Assembly (NCBI RefSeq): GCF_025698545.1
Contig: NC_068571.1
Coordinates: 11,554,160 to 11,618,159 of the forward strand
DNA: 64,000 nucleotides
DNA from: Gossypium raimondii
Taxonomy: Eukaryota; Streptophyta; Magnoliopsida; Malvales; Malvaceae
Reading direction: 5' to 3'
Shown here: in pieces, positions 48,709 through 58,180 of the stretch
How positions within the stretch are numbered: the stretch's first letter is position 1
How the letters are laid out: each line of letters begins with the position of its first letter
Translations under genes and position numbers: made by a program
The notes under the pieces: model-generated
Database searches by the model: none
The model's input: only the letters and a program-made list of their open reading frames with translations
What the model was told of the DNA's origin: nothing

Positions 48709-49473
48709 TTAATTTGCAACCTCACTTTTGATCTTGTTTTGTAGTTTATAGCACTCAGATTTAATGTGTACCTCTGTTTGAAGACTTCGATCTACCCTTA
48801 GATTTACCACAAGGATTTCGTTCCTATGTCCTTCTACGATCATCATCAGCATTCCGATCTTATCTCTCACGAATAATGAGACCCTTTCCTTGAGAGTCGA
48901 GTTTAACCACAAGATGCTTCATCTTATCATACGAGGTCAAAGAATCATAAACCTCATCAACTGTGAGAGACTTGATGCTATATAAAATCGTGTCTCTAAA
49001 GGCTGAATAAGATAGGGGTAACAAAAAAAGTAGAATCAACCCTAGAGCGTCCTTATCATACTGAACCTCCATGACCTCCAAGTTTGAGAGAATTTCTTTA
49101 ACACTATTAAGTGTTCGTGCACAGACGCACCTTCCTCCAAACGATGAGCATGAAGATGTTGCTTCATATGCAACTTGTTGGTTGGAATTTCTGACATGCA
49201 TATTTGTTCCAGCCTCTTCCATAATGCAGTGGCAGTCTTCTTCTTCATTACATCCTGCAAAATTTCATTAGACAAATACAGATGTAACTGTGTTAATGCC
49301 TTTCGATCTTTACGCCTCTTTTCTTCCTCTGTCAATGTCGAAGGCATCTTATCTATCCCTAGTAGGATATCCTCTAAGTCCATCTATGCAAGAACTGTCT
49401 GCATCTTCATTTGCCACAATGCGAATCTAGTGTTGCAGTCCAATAGCGAAATTTCATACTTCAAAGACGCCAT
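48709..49473 (-). pseudogene. copia gag, interrupted
   Basis: It starts with ATG at 49473 (MASLKYEISLLD). An in-frame TAG at about 49384 precedes MDLEDILLGIDKMPS, where the family normally reads through. Further frame changes follow near 49050 and 48880. Only the second half of a CCHC knuckle (HIKSEC) is left near 48750. Confidence 0.8.
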
Positions 49474-49537
49474 TACCGTGATTGAAATGAACCCAGAAGC
49501 TTTGATATGAATTTGTGAAAAAATAGAATGTCGATAA

Positions 49538-49899
49538 TGACAATATATTACAAATAAAATAGAAAGAAAAATAAAGAACATACAGATTTTATGTGGAAAC
49601 CCTTTTGGGAAAAAAACCACGGGCGGAGGAAAAGATAATTCACTATGTCGAATTCGAACGATTACAAAAGGAGTATACTATGTCTATTTATAGATTTGTA
49701 AAACCATATTCTAATAGAATGAGTGTAGTAAGGTTAAAACACCTTATTCTAATCAATATCAAATAGATGAAGTGTAATAAGTTTGAAAACCTTATTCTAA
49801 AATAAAATAAAAGAAGTGTAGTTTTATATGAATTTACTTTTATTTTATTTTACCACTATATTTTATTTTAACAAGGATTCGAGTCACTCAATTCTAATG
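49538..49899 (-). repeat. 5' LTR (right) of the minus-strand copia element
   Basis: Closely related to the left LTR; its outer end reads CAATTCTAATG, where the canonical terminus has mutated. Confidence 0.75.
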
Positions 49900-50717
49900 A
49901 GCAAGATATATAAGTTGTGGTGAGTATATGGAAAATATTTAGTACATCAATGAAGATCATGTCACTTAAGGAAATATATTTTGGAGATTGGATTGGATCA
50001 AATCATCTCATCTAATCACTTGGATCGTGGATATTGGATTGGATTGAAACTCTAATTCCATATTTATGTTACTTGTTATTATATTGTATCCAACTTATCT
50101 TATTGATGTTTTAGTGGGATTGTGATCAATCTTCTTATGTTAGCAAGTCTCGAAAAAATCTATTTAATGGAGAAACTTGTATAAGTTAACGTATGAAATA
50201 ATTAAGCACTTATTATGTTCTTGTGAGGGACTAAATTGCATGAGTGCATTTTTAGAGTAAAACCCTTTGTGCTGTGGTTTACTTTCTGAATTCACAAGAA
50301 TGAACTTAGTGGTAAGAGTATCGAGTTTTCAAGGTACAAAAGTGAGAAAAATTGTCACGGGGTGTGATAAGTTAGGATCACTTATTGCAATTGTTAAAGA
50401 AAGTGAATATTTCTTACTGAGTTAGGCTTCACAGAAATAGGGAAATTGAACTGCATAAACAATTCTTGTGTGCTCTATTTGTTTATCTGTTTTCCATAAC
50501 AGTGGTGAAGGAAAGCCCACTCTTTTGCCACTCCTTCACTCTGATAGTTTGTTTGCTAGCAACCATTAAAGGTAACATTTTTAATTGCTTGTTTATATTC
50601 TTTTGTTATCATCGTCTCAATAGGAAAAATGTGAGGATTGAGTACCTATTCAATTTTCAAATTTGTGTTGATAGAGATACTGTAGTAAAGATGGGAAATC
50701 ATGCCCCGATAAAAAGA
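49900..50717. other. Unassigned single-copy-looking DNA
   Basis: The open frame at 50466-50765 is hydrophobic, lacks a recognisable domain and runs into a MITE, so I do not call it a gene. Confidence 0.4.
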
Positions 50718-50721
50718 TTTA

Positions 50722-50871
50722 GGGTGGGTGTGGATGGATGGTGCGTTTATATGCGGTCAGTGTGAAAACAACGGCAGCAGTGAAATTAGATATTATAGCG
50801 ATATTGTAGCGTGAGACAAAAAGTAAGCTAAACGCACCGTACTGCACCCCTATCGCCCATCCAAACCTACC
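50722..50871. mobile_element. Candidate 150-bp MITE with TSD TTTA
   Basis: The left end GGGTGGGTGTGGATGG and the reverse complement of the right end, GGTAGGTTTGGATGG, form imperfect inverted repeats. TTTA flanks both ends (50718-50721 and 50872-50875). The interior has no coding capacity. Confidence 0.6.
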
Positions 50872-50875
50872 TTTA

Positions 50876-51610
50876 AGCAAATAAAAAATGGTTGGACTGC
50901 CTGTTGCGAAGCATGGGAATCTAACTATTTCACATGAAATGGAGCTTGAACTATTTTTTTTAAGAATTCAAAGCACGTCTTAACCAAAATCGTATCTCTT
51001 TGATGGCTTATTCAATAAGAGTAAGCTATGCAATTCATCATAAACAATATGATGAAATCACAATTTTAGTTTAAATAACTTGTTGAGAGCAACCTTCAAA
51101 TACTACATGGATTATAAATATTTTTTGTTGTTTGTTTGTTTGCATCATACTAAATTAAACGTCGAGCATCATAATCTGCTATATAACTTCACCAAATTTG
51201 GCATTAAAAAAACAAAGGCTTTTCCTAGCTTCTTTGTCTCTAAACAATGTCCCTCTTTCCATTGAACAATAAACTCCATGCCTACTTATTACAGTTGTGC
51301 CTTGAAACAAACTTCCTCTTAGCCATGAAACAGGCACAAGCAATCTCTTGAAAAAATCCCAAAATTGTTGAATTCTCTCTACATTGATCTTATTCGGTAA
51401 TTTTATCAGTTATAAAATTTTCTTATATCGTATAATTATTGCCTAAACAAATTATTAATTGGTCATAAAATAAGAAATTGTACAAATACAACACGGATAA
51501 ACCAATGGTTAGAACCTACTTTCAAAAGGTAGGACTGACAACAGGAGTTGATATCGGTTGTGAGCCAATTATTAAGTTAAATATTTTTTAATACATTAAT
51601 TAAAAATTAA
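50876..51610. other. AT-rich intergenic DNA
   Basis: No gene, repeat or RNA is recognised here. Confidence 0.5.
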
Positions 51611-51676
51611 GATTATTATAGTGTAGTGGTTAGAACCCTGTCACGCGGACGACAATGGTTCGATCTCCAGCAGCAG
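51611..51676 (+). pseudogene. tRNA-Asp(GTC)-like relic
   Basis: TAGTGTAGTGGTT matches the D-arm (box A), CTGTCAC the anticodon loop of tRNA-Asp, and GGTTCGATCTCC the T-arm (box B). A few bases of the anticodon stem are missing, and the acceptor halves (GATTATT and AGCAGC) do not pair, so it should not fold into a working tRNA. Confidence 0.75.
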
Positions 51677-51716
51677 CGTAAGGTAATTTTTGGTTTTTTT
51701 ATAAATTTAAAAGCAA

Positions 51717-51790
51717 TGGCTTCGCCCGGACTCGAACCGGAGACCTTCAGTGTGTTAGACTGACGTGATAACCAACTACACCACGAAACC
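51717..51790 (-). tRNA. tRNA-Val(AAC), copy 1
   Basis: The 74-nt minus-strand sequence starts GGTTTCGTGGTGTAG, has an anticodon loop CTAACAC between TCAGT and ACTGA, and ends GGGCGAAGCCA. All stems pair. A T run in the downstream spacer could stop RNA polymerase III. Confidence 0.92.
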
Positions 51791-51874
51791 AGAGTCAATA
51801 GATTTTGACATTTAACTTTAATCAAAAAAATAAAATGTGCAGACACTAAAAGACTAAAAATATGTTTAAAGAAA

Positions 51875-51947
51875 TGGCTTCGCCGGACTCGAACCGGAGA
51901 CCTTCAGTGTGTTAGATTGACGTGATAACCAACTACACCACGAAACC
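51875..51947 (-). pseudogene. tRNA-Val(AAC), copy 2, damaged
   Basis: This unit is one base shorter: a C is lost at the acceptor/T-stem junction (GCCGGACTC on the plus strand). It also has a C to T change that breaks one pair of the anticodon stem. It is probably non-functional. Confidence 0.8.
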
Positions 51948-52031
51948 AGAGTCGATGCCTTTTGACATTTAATTTTAGTCAAAAAACTAAAATGTGCAGA
52001 AACTAAAAGACTAAAAATATGTTTAAAACAA

Positions 52032-52105
52032 TGGCTTCGCCCGGACTCGAACCGGAGACCTTCAGTGTGTTAGACTGACGTGATAACCAACTACACCACG
52101 AAACC
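52032..52105 (-). tRNA. tRNA-Val(AAC), copy 3
   Basis: Same as copy 1 over all 74 nt, including boxes A and B and the discriminator A. Confidence 0.92.
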
Positions 52106-52189
52106 AGAGTCGATGCCTTTTGACATTTAATTTTAGTCAAAAAACTAAAATGTGCAGAAACTAAAAGACTAAAAACATGTTTAAAACAA

Positions 52190-52263
52190 TGGCTTCGCCC
52201 GGACTCGAACCGGAGACCTTCAGTGTGTTAGACTGACGTGATAATCAACTACACCACGAAACC
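52190..52263 (-). tRNA. tRNA-Val(AAC), copy 4, D-loop variant
   Basis: It differs from copy 1 by one base in the D-loop: GTTGATTAT instead of GTTGGTTAT, which alters the conserved GG pair. All stems remain intact, so activity is uncertain. Confidence 0.82.
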
Positions 52264-52347
52264 ACGCTCACTAGCTTTTGACATTTATTTTAGTCAAAAA
52301 ACTAAAATGTGCAGAAACTAAAAAGACTAAAAATATGTTTGAAGCAA

Positions 52348-52421
52348 TGGCTTCGCCCGGACTCGAACCGGAGACCTTCAGTGTGTTAGACTGACGTGAT
52401 AACCAACTACACCACGAAACC
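52348..52421 (-). tRNA. tRNA-Val(AAC), copy 5
   Basis: Same as copy 1 over 74 nt. Its upstream flank (right side) differs from the shared spacer after about 60 bp, so this is the edge of the array. Confidence 0.92.
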
Positions 52422-52499
52422 ACATCGATAAACGTCTCAAATTTTTCTTTATATCTCTATTTTTGTTTAGCCTAAAAAGTAAAATGTGCAGAAACCCAA

Positions 52500-53298
52500 A
52501 TTTTAGATATTATCAGGATAAATTTGAGAGGATCTTGTATTCTATAAGAATTTTAATCATATTAGAAGTAACTACGTATTTACGTATTTAAAAATAACAT
52601 ATAATTAATACATAAATTATGTACAATTTTAAAATTAAAAATATTAAATTATGAGTAAATCAAACTTTAAACACATCATATTAAAAATATTAAATGAATA
52701 CAATTGTTTATCATGTTATCATCAATTTTAAGATGGTATCGAGTTAATTTGTAACACAAACTCAATAAACATCATTATTAAAGTGTGCATAATAAAATTA
52801 AAATTATTAAAAATCAAAATAAGGTTTTGGTTAAGGGTAAATTTGAAATTTTATCAATGTAATTTGCTTGGGTTCAAATCCCACTATATCCATAAGTTTT
52901 ATTTTTTTAATTAAAAGATTCAAATACCCTTAAATAATATAATTTATTTTAAATACGAAAAGATAGTTCAATAATTTTTCTAATCGAGTTGGTTTTGTTG
53001 GCTTGTGGCACCAATTTAGTCAGAATTTGAATAATAATATAAATATATAATTGATGTAGATAATGAAGTCTCGCATAATAAAATTAAAATGCATAAAAAA
53101 TTTTAGTTGAATGGTAATTTTAAAGTTTCCTATTATAATTGACATTAGATCAAAACACACTATATGCATATTTATTATTATTGTTTTAATTAAAAAAACT
53201 AAAATACACTAAAATAATTAATTTTGAATAAAAAAATATTATTGTAATTTTTCGATATTAGGAATTTTATTAATAGACTATATTATAACAACTCCATG
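52500..53298. other. AT-rich DNA without recognised features
   Basis: Low-complexity AT-rich sequence; no RNA, gene or repeat boundary found. Confidence 0.5.
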
Positions 53299-53304
53299 TC
53301 AATA

Positions 53305-53952
53305 CTAGACTTGTTCATGGACTGGGCCGCAAAGGTCCACTCGAAAAGAAGGGGTTAGGTAAAAATATAGGCCCGAAAAATGAGTTTAGATAAAAAATAA
53401 GACCCGTTTTCTAAACGGGTTGGGCCTCGAATAAGCTTTTTTGGCCCGGTCTTGACTAGGCCTGAATTTGTAGAAAAAAATACTGCTGCTATTTTTTTAC
53501 TATTTTTTTTGCTTTTTTTTATTGTTTTGTTAATATTTCGTTATTATATTGCTATTATTTTGTTGTTATTGTTTGGATATTGTATAACTTTTGTTTTATT
53601 ATTAATTTTGCTACAATTTTAGAGGTATTTGTTTGCTGAGTTGCACTTATCTCAGTGTTATTTAAGTATATATATTTTTTATTTTTTTCCATTTATTGAG
53701 AAATATTTATTTTAATATTTTTAGTGTATTTAATGTATTATACTTTTATATAAAAATAATAATATAAAAAATTTTAATATGGGTGGGCCGGACCGGGTCG
53801 AGCTCAAATTTTAGTATTTTTATTCGGGCTGAGCTTGGGCAAAATTTTAGACCCATTGTTCGAGCGGGCCTGAGCCTAGAAAACAAGTCTAGTTTTTTTA
53901 CTTGGTCCAACCCGAACCCGTCCTGGCTTAACCTATATATGAACAATTCTAG
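53305..53952. mobile_element. MITE-like element (648 bp) with TSD TCAATA
   Basis: The ends CTAGACTTGTTCATGG and (reverse complement of the right end) CTAGAATTGTTCATAT are inverted repeats. TCAATA flanks both sides (53299-53304 and 53953-53958). The subterminal regions are GC-richer (GGGCCGGACCGGGTCG). The interior is T/A-rich and non-coding; plus and minus frames at 53746-53971 lie in the inverted arm. Confidence 0.8.
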
Positions 53953-54069
53953 TCAATACCTCTTTATATAGAAGTAGTGTCTAGGGGCTTTTATTCTCTG
54001 ACACATGGATAGGTTATTTTCCCCTCTATTAATTGGTATCATCACAAGTACTCTTTTTATTGTCTTCTA

Positions 54070-54735
54070 AGGCTCCATTTGGATTTACAACTACCATCAG
54101 TGATATGGAATCTTAAAGCATATGCCTTTTCACTGTACCATTTTTGTTGTTTGGATTATTAATGGTGAGGTGCATCTCCACCATCTCACCACACTGTCTC
54201 CTCAATTTTCAACTGGAGTGAACTAGAGCAGTGGGTGAACTGGGCAACCAGTGGAAGGGGTAATCCCCTTTTTGCCCCTACAATCCTTTTAAAAAAATTA
54301 TATATGTTTTATTAATCAATATAAATATAATTTTTAACCATTTCTTAATATAAATACAATTTTAATATTTTTTTAATTATTTTAATTTATAATATATTAT
54401 TTAATATAAATATAATTTCAATCATTTTGAATTTTTTTAAAAGTATTCTTATTTTAATCTAGTCTTCTTAATAATTATTTTATACTTTCACCTTACTTTC
54501 ATCACTACGATTGAATTTAAAAATTTCTATTATATATCATTTCTAATCTAATGTACTTAATAGTCATTTTCTATTTTTACCTCACCGCTATAATTGCGTT
54601 TGAATCCAAACACGCACTCCACCATTGTTTCTAATCTTACTGTTACAATATCCAATCTCATCACTAGAGTAACTAATTTCACCATCACCATTATTTTTAA
54701 TCTCATTGGAAATAAACACACCGTCCATCCAAATT
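54070..54735. mobile_element. Possible decayed MITE
   Basis: CTCCATTTGGATTTACAAC near 54072 and the reverse complement of CCATCCAAATTAAG near 54735 share a short ATTTGGAT core. An inner GCGTTTGAATCCAAAC word near 54596 may be another end. Boundaries are not convincing. Confidence 0.3.
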
Positions 54736-55006
54736 AAGTGTAAGTGGGGCTAGAAAACGCTTTCCTATACACATCAAGAGTTTCTCTTAAGGCGGTGGAG
54801 ACATACCGAACTTCTCATGAGGCGGTGGAAACTCCCTCAAACATGGGAAGTTTTAGGTTTCTCTACTGACACCTTGCAAAGTTTGATCTCTTGTATTAAT
54901 ATATTTTGTTCAATTTCCCTTTTCTCTGTTTTCTCCCATTTTGAGATACTTTCTTGGTAGTACCTTGTTCTAGCTTGCTTTGTTTAACAAGTTGTATGCT
55001 TCTTTG

Positions 55007-55252
55007 CAATTGATTAATTACTTTACTAGGTTCAGTTATTTTTTGTGATAATATGTAATGTGAAATATCAATTTGTTTTTATTTTACCTTTCTCCATACC
55101 TCTCTTCAGTTTTCCTTTTTAGGATTTTGTTTTTATTTTGTGGTTTTTACAATTGATTAATTGTTTTATTAGGTTCAATTATTTTTATAATAATTTCTTA
55201 TGGGTAGTGTCAATTTCTTCTTATTTTACCTTTCTCCATGTCTCTTTATTGC
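55007..55252. repeat. Diverged direct duplication, period about 143 bp
   Basis: Two copies start CAATTGATTAATT at 55007 and 55150 and stay collinear for about 100 bp, through ACTAGGTTCA/TTAGGTTCAA and TTTTACCTTTCTCCAT. Confidence 0.7.
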
Positions 55253-55536
55253 TTTAATTCTTTGATAATGGACGTCACATGATGATCAGAAACATTTTCA
55301 TTGTTTCAATGTTTAGTTTGTGGTAAATAGTATTGAAAGGGTTCTTTTCTGAATTGTACTTTAAAATTGTAATTAATCTACTCATTTTCTTCTTTTTTAT
55401 TTCCTTCTTTCTATTCTTTTTGTGTTCTAGGAGCAAATGTCCGACTTCTTATTAAATCATAACTGACTTTTTAAATTTTCGATGCATCTTACAATTGAAA
55501 CTAAGTTTAAGTTATAATAAAAAAATTGGTTAAATA

Positions 55537-56041
55537 TTGTAGAAGTATGTTTTGTATTTTGACCAAAAGAGTGTGTGATGTCACGACGAGAAGAAGTTCT
55601 TCGTCTCGACGTCACGGTGATCAAACGCCATGTCATGACTTGGCAATGTGCTCCTCAATTTTATCATTTTTCTTCTCTCAGTTAAACTCTGTTTTAGTTT
55701 CCAACTTAAACTCTAATTAACCTAGGGATATTCTAGTAATAAATGTTACGAATTTCAGCCTATAAATAGGCCTTAGTTATTCTAGGTTTTTCATAACAAA
55801 AAATATTAAGATTGAGAGAATTCTATTCTTTAAGTTTGAAGGGATTTACTTTTGGGGCATCTGGTTTTTCTTTTCATTCTCTCCATCTCTTGTACTCTTT
55901 TTCTATTTAGTGAAATCTTCTTTTTCCCGAGGTTTTTTATCCTCATTTGAGGAGTTTTTTCACGTAAAATTTGTGTGTTCAATCTTTTCGATTTTCTACT
56001 TTATTTACTTGTTTGTTGCATAAATGGGTTAATTCTCTACA
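55537..56041 (+). repeat. 5' LTR of the plus-strand copia element
   Basis: The right end is AATTCTCTACA at 56041, next to the PBS. TATA is CCTATAAATAGGCC near 55760. The left end, TGTAGAAGTATG at 55537, is a guess. A cluster GTCACGACGAG...CTCGACGTCAC forms an imperfect inverted repeat at 55577-55617, about 150 bp upstream of the TATA. Confidence 0.6.
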
Positions 56042-56063
56042 AACTAGTATTAGAACTAGTTCG
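56042..56063 (+). other. Degenerate primer binding site
   Basis: AACTAGTATTAGAACTAGTT resembles the tRNA-iMet complement (TGGTATCAGAGC...) with several substitutions, immediately after the LTR. Confidence 0.6.
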
Positions 56064-56087
56064 ATTTTCGCATCCAATCCGTTTAAG

Positions 56088-56830
56088 ATGGAAGCAACAA
56101 GGTTCGATATTGAGAAGTTTGATGGAATCACAAATTTCAGTCTTTGGCAAGTTCAACAACAATACTGGTTCAGAACGGTCTGGAAAAGGTCGTTACAGGA
56201 AAGAAACTCGCAAATATGGATCAGTCAGAACGGGAAGAGCTTGATGAGAAAGCTCTATCTGCTATTCAACTATGCCTCACGAATAATGTGTTGCAGGAGA
56301 TTCTGATGGAGAAAATGTTTATGTTGTGGAGGAAACTAGAAGCCTTATATATGAGAAAATCTCTGGCCAACAAGTTAGTGTTAAAACAACATCTCTAAAC
56401 ATTCAAAATGTCCGAAGGTGAGTCCATTAAATCTCATTTAGTGAGTTTGTTATCCTTCTAAATGATTTAGAGAACCTTGAAATAGATATTAAGAATGAGG
56501 ATCAGACTATGTTGTTGTTGTGTTTTTTGCCTTCTTTTTATAGAACGTTCAGGGGAACTCTAATTTATGAGAGAGATAATCTCTCGTTCGAATACATGAA
56601 GAGAAATCTACTCAGTAAGGATAAACTCAATAATGAGTTAGGCCTAAATAAGAAATCAAATGTGGCCTAATTTAATGTGGACTACAATTCAAAAAGTTAG
56701 ATAAAAGCGGGTTTAGGGCAAGATCAAAATCCAGAAACCGAGACAAAAATGTGGCTATTGCAAGAAGATAGGCCACATTAAGTCAGAATGTTGCTAATGC
56801 TAGTGTAGTCGAAAACAGAGGTGATGATTT
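56088..56830 (+). pseudogene. copia gag with zinc knuckle
   Basis: It starts with ATG at 56088 (MEATRFDIEKFDG). Frame changes near 56150 and stops near 56396 and 56670 break it. A CCHC zinc knuckle CGYCKKIGHIKSEC is intact at 56750-56791. Confidence 0.85.
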
Positions 56831-56831
56831 C

Positions 56832-57412
56832 TTGTTGGTGTTGATAAGGGAAAACTCCAAACTTACTTCCGAATGGATCTTAGACTCAGGATGCTCCCAT
56901 CACATGTGTCCTAATAGGGACTGGTTCTCTACGTATAGTTCAGTTGAAGGTGGAGTTGTGCTAATGGGGAATAATTCTCCATGTAAGATAACCGGAATAG
57001 GAACAGTACAAATTAGGATGCATGATAGAATTATTCAGACCCTGTTAGATGTCAGGTATGTACTTCACTTTATGAAAAATCTCATCTCATTGGGAAATTT
57101 AAACTCTAACGGTTGTAGGATTGTTATTGAGTCAAATGACTTAAAAATTTCTCGTAGATCTCTTGTTGTGATGAGAGGACAGAAAAGGGCAACTTATACG
57201 TTCTGCAAGAGTCAATGGTAACTGGTGCGATTGCAATTACTGAAGAGGAGCTGAAAATGTTGCCATGTCGCGACGAAGACCACTATGACGTCACGATAAT
57301 GCAACATGATTTTTCCTCCATAGATTTCGATTCAACCAAACATTGGCACATGCAACTCGATCATATAAGTGAGAGAGGTATGACAACATTGTGTAAACAA
57401 GGTTTTTTTTAA
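56832..57412 (+). pseudogene. copia protease and pre-integrase region
   Basis: The protease has its active triad D-S-G at 56883-56891 in the standard WILDSGCSHHMCP setting, and ends with a DVRYVLHFMKNLISLG block. A frameshift near 57215 moves to the next frame, where the pre-integrase HISERGMTTLCKQG block is seen. Between the two lies a GTCGCGAC palindrome (57267-57274) and an ATGACGTCACGAT word. Confidence 0.85.
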
Positions 57413-58180
57413 GACACTGGAGTTGGTAAGTTAGGTTTCTGCGAGCACTGTACTTACGAGAAGCAGACACGGGTAAGTTTTGATTTAGCAATGTATAGAA
57501 CAAAAGAGACTCTCGACTATATTCATTATAATTTCTGGGGTTCAACTCCTGACATCTCAAAAGGAGGTAATAAATATTTCCTAACTTTTATTGATGACCA
57601 CTCCAGGAAAGTTTGAGTTTATTTTTTGAAACAGGAAAACAAAGTTTTCAAAATCTTCAAGAAAATGAAAAATGTTGCTAGAGAAATAGACCGAAAAGTC
57701 TGTGAAGCGGTTGAGAACGGATAATGGTCTCGAGTTTTGTTCATTAGAGTTTAATGATTATCGTAAACGAGAATGGATAGAGAGACATTGCACTGTTGTA
57801 AGTACTCCACAATAGAATGGAGTTACTAAAAGGATGAACAGAACCTTACTCGAAAAGGTTCGTTGTATACTTTCAAATGCAGGGTTAGAGAAGGAATTTT
57901 GGGCTAAACCTGTCATTTTGGCAAGCTATTTAATGAATCGATCTCTTTATTGAGCATTGAACAGTAAAGTCCCAGATGATATATGGTCAGGTAATCCTCC
58001 AAATTATTCTAACCTCAGAATTTTTGGTTATCCTGCTTATGCTAAAGTTAGCTAGGGAAAGCTCAAACCAAGGGCCGTAAAGTGCATCTTTTTGGGTTAC
58101 TCTGCTGGTACGAAAGTTTCAAATTGCAGTGTCCCAAAACCAAAAAAAACTATTGTTAGTAAAGATGTTACGTTTGATGA
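57413..58180 (+). pseudogene. copia integrase
   Basis: The zinc-binding end (FCEHC type), the first catalytic aspartate block (FIDDHSRK near 57580-57610) and LRTDNGLEFC (57711-57740) are present. A TGA at 57614-57616 and a TAG at 57813-57815 (in the PQQNGV block) stop the frame, and further stops occur near 57952. The order and spacing are otherwise full length. Confidence 0.85.

Larger units (their letters stand above)
45333..49899 (-). mobile_element. Ty1/copia retrotransposon, internally deleted
   Basis: LTRs of about 360 bp lie at 45333-45695 and 49538-49899 (the inner edge of the right one could be 49514). gag, protease, integrase, RT and RNase H follow in copia order on the minus strand. 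A PBS-like ATATCAAAGCTTC (minus strand) lies just inside the right LTR, and a purine-rich AAGGTGGAGAT abuts the left LTR. Stops and a deletion through the integrase make it defective. A TSD was not resolved because the left end lies in an (AT)n tract. Confidence 0.88.
51717..52500 (-). repeat. Tandem array, five units of about 158 bp, each with one tRNA-Val
   Basis: Unit starts are spaced 158, 157, 158 and 158 bp. The shared spacer of about 84 bp includes the words TTTTGACATTTA, AAAATGTGCAGA and AAAGACTAAAAA. The spacers are nearly as similar as the tRNAs, so the array grew by tandem duplication. Confidence 0.93.

Noticed and set aside
50466..50765. Possible small membrane protein gene
   Set aside because: It has no family resemblance and its 3' end is inside a MITE.
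51616..51846. Open frame of 76 codons on the minus strand
   Set aside because: It runs through tRNA-Val copy 1 and the tRNA-Asp relic; the tRNA structure explains the sequence.
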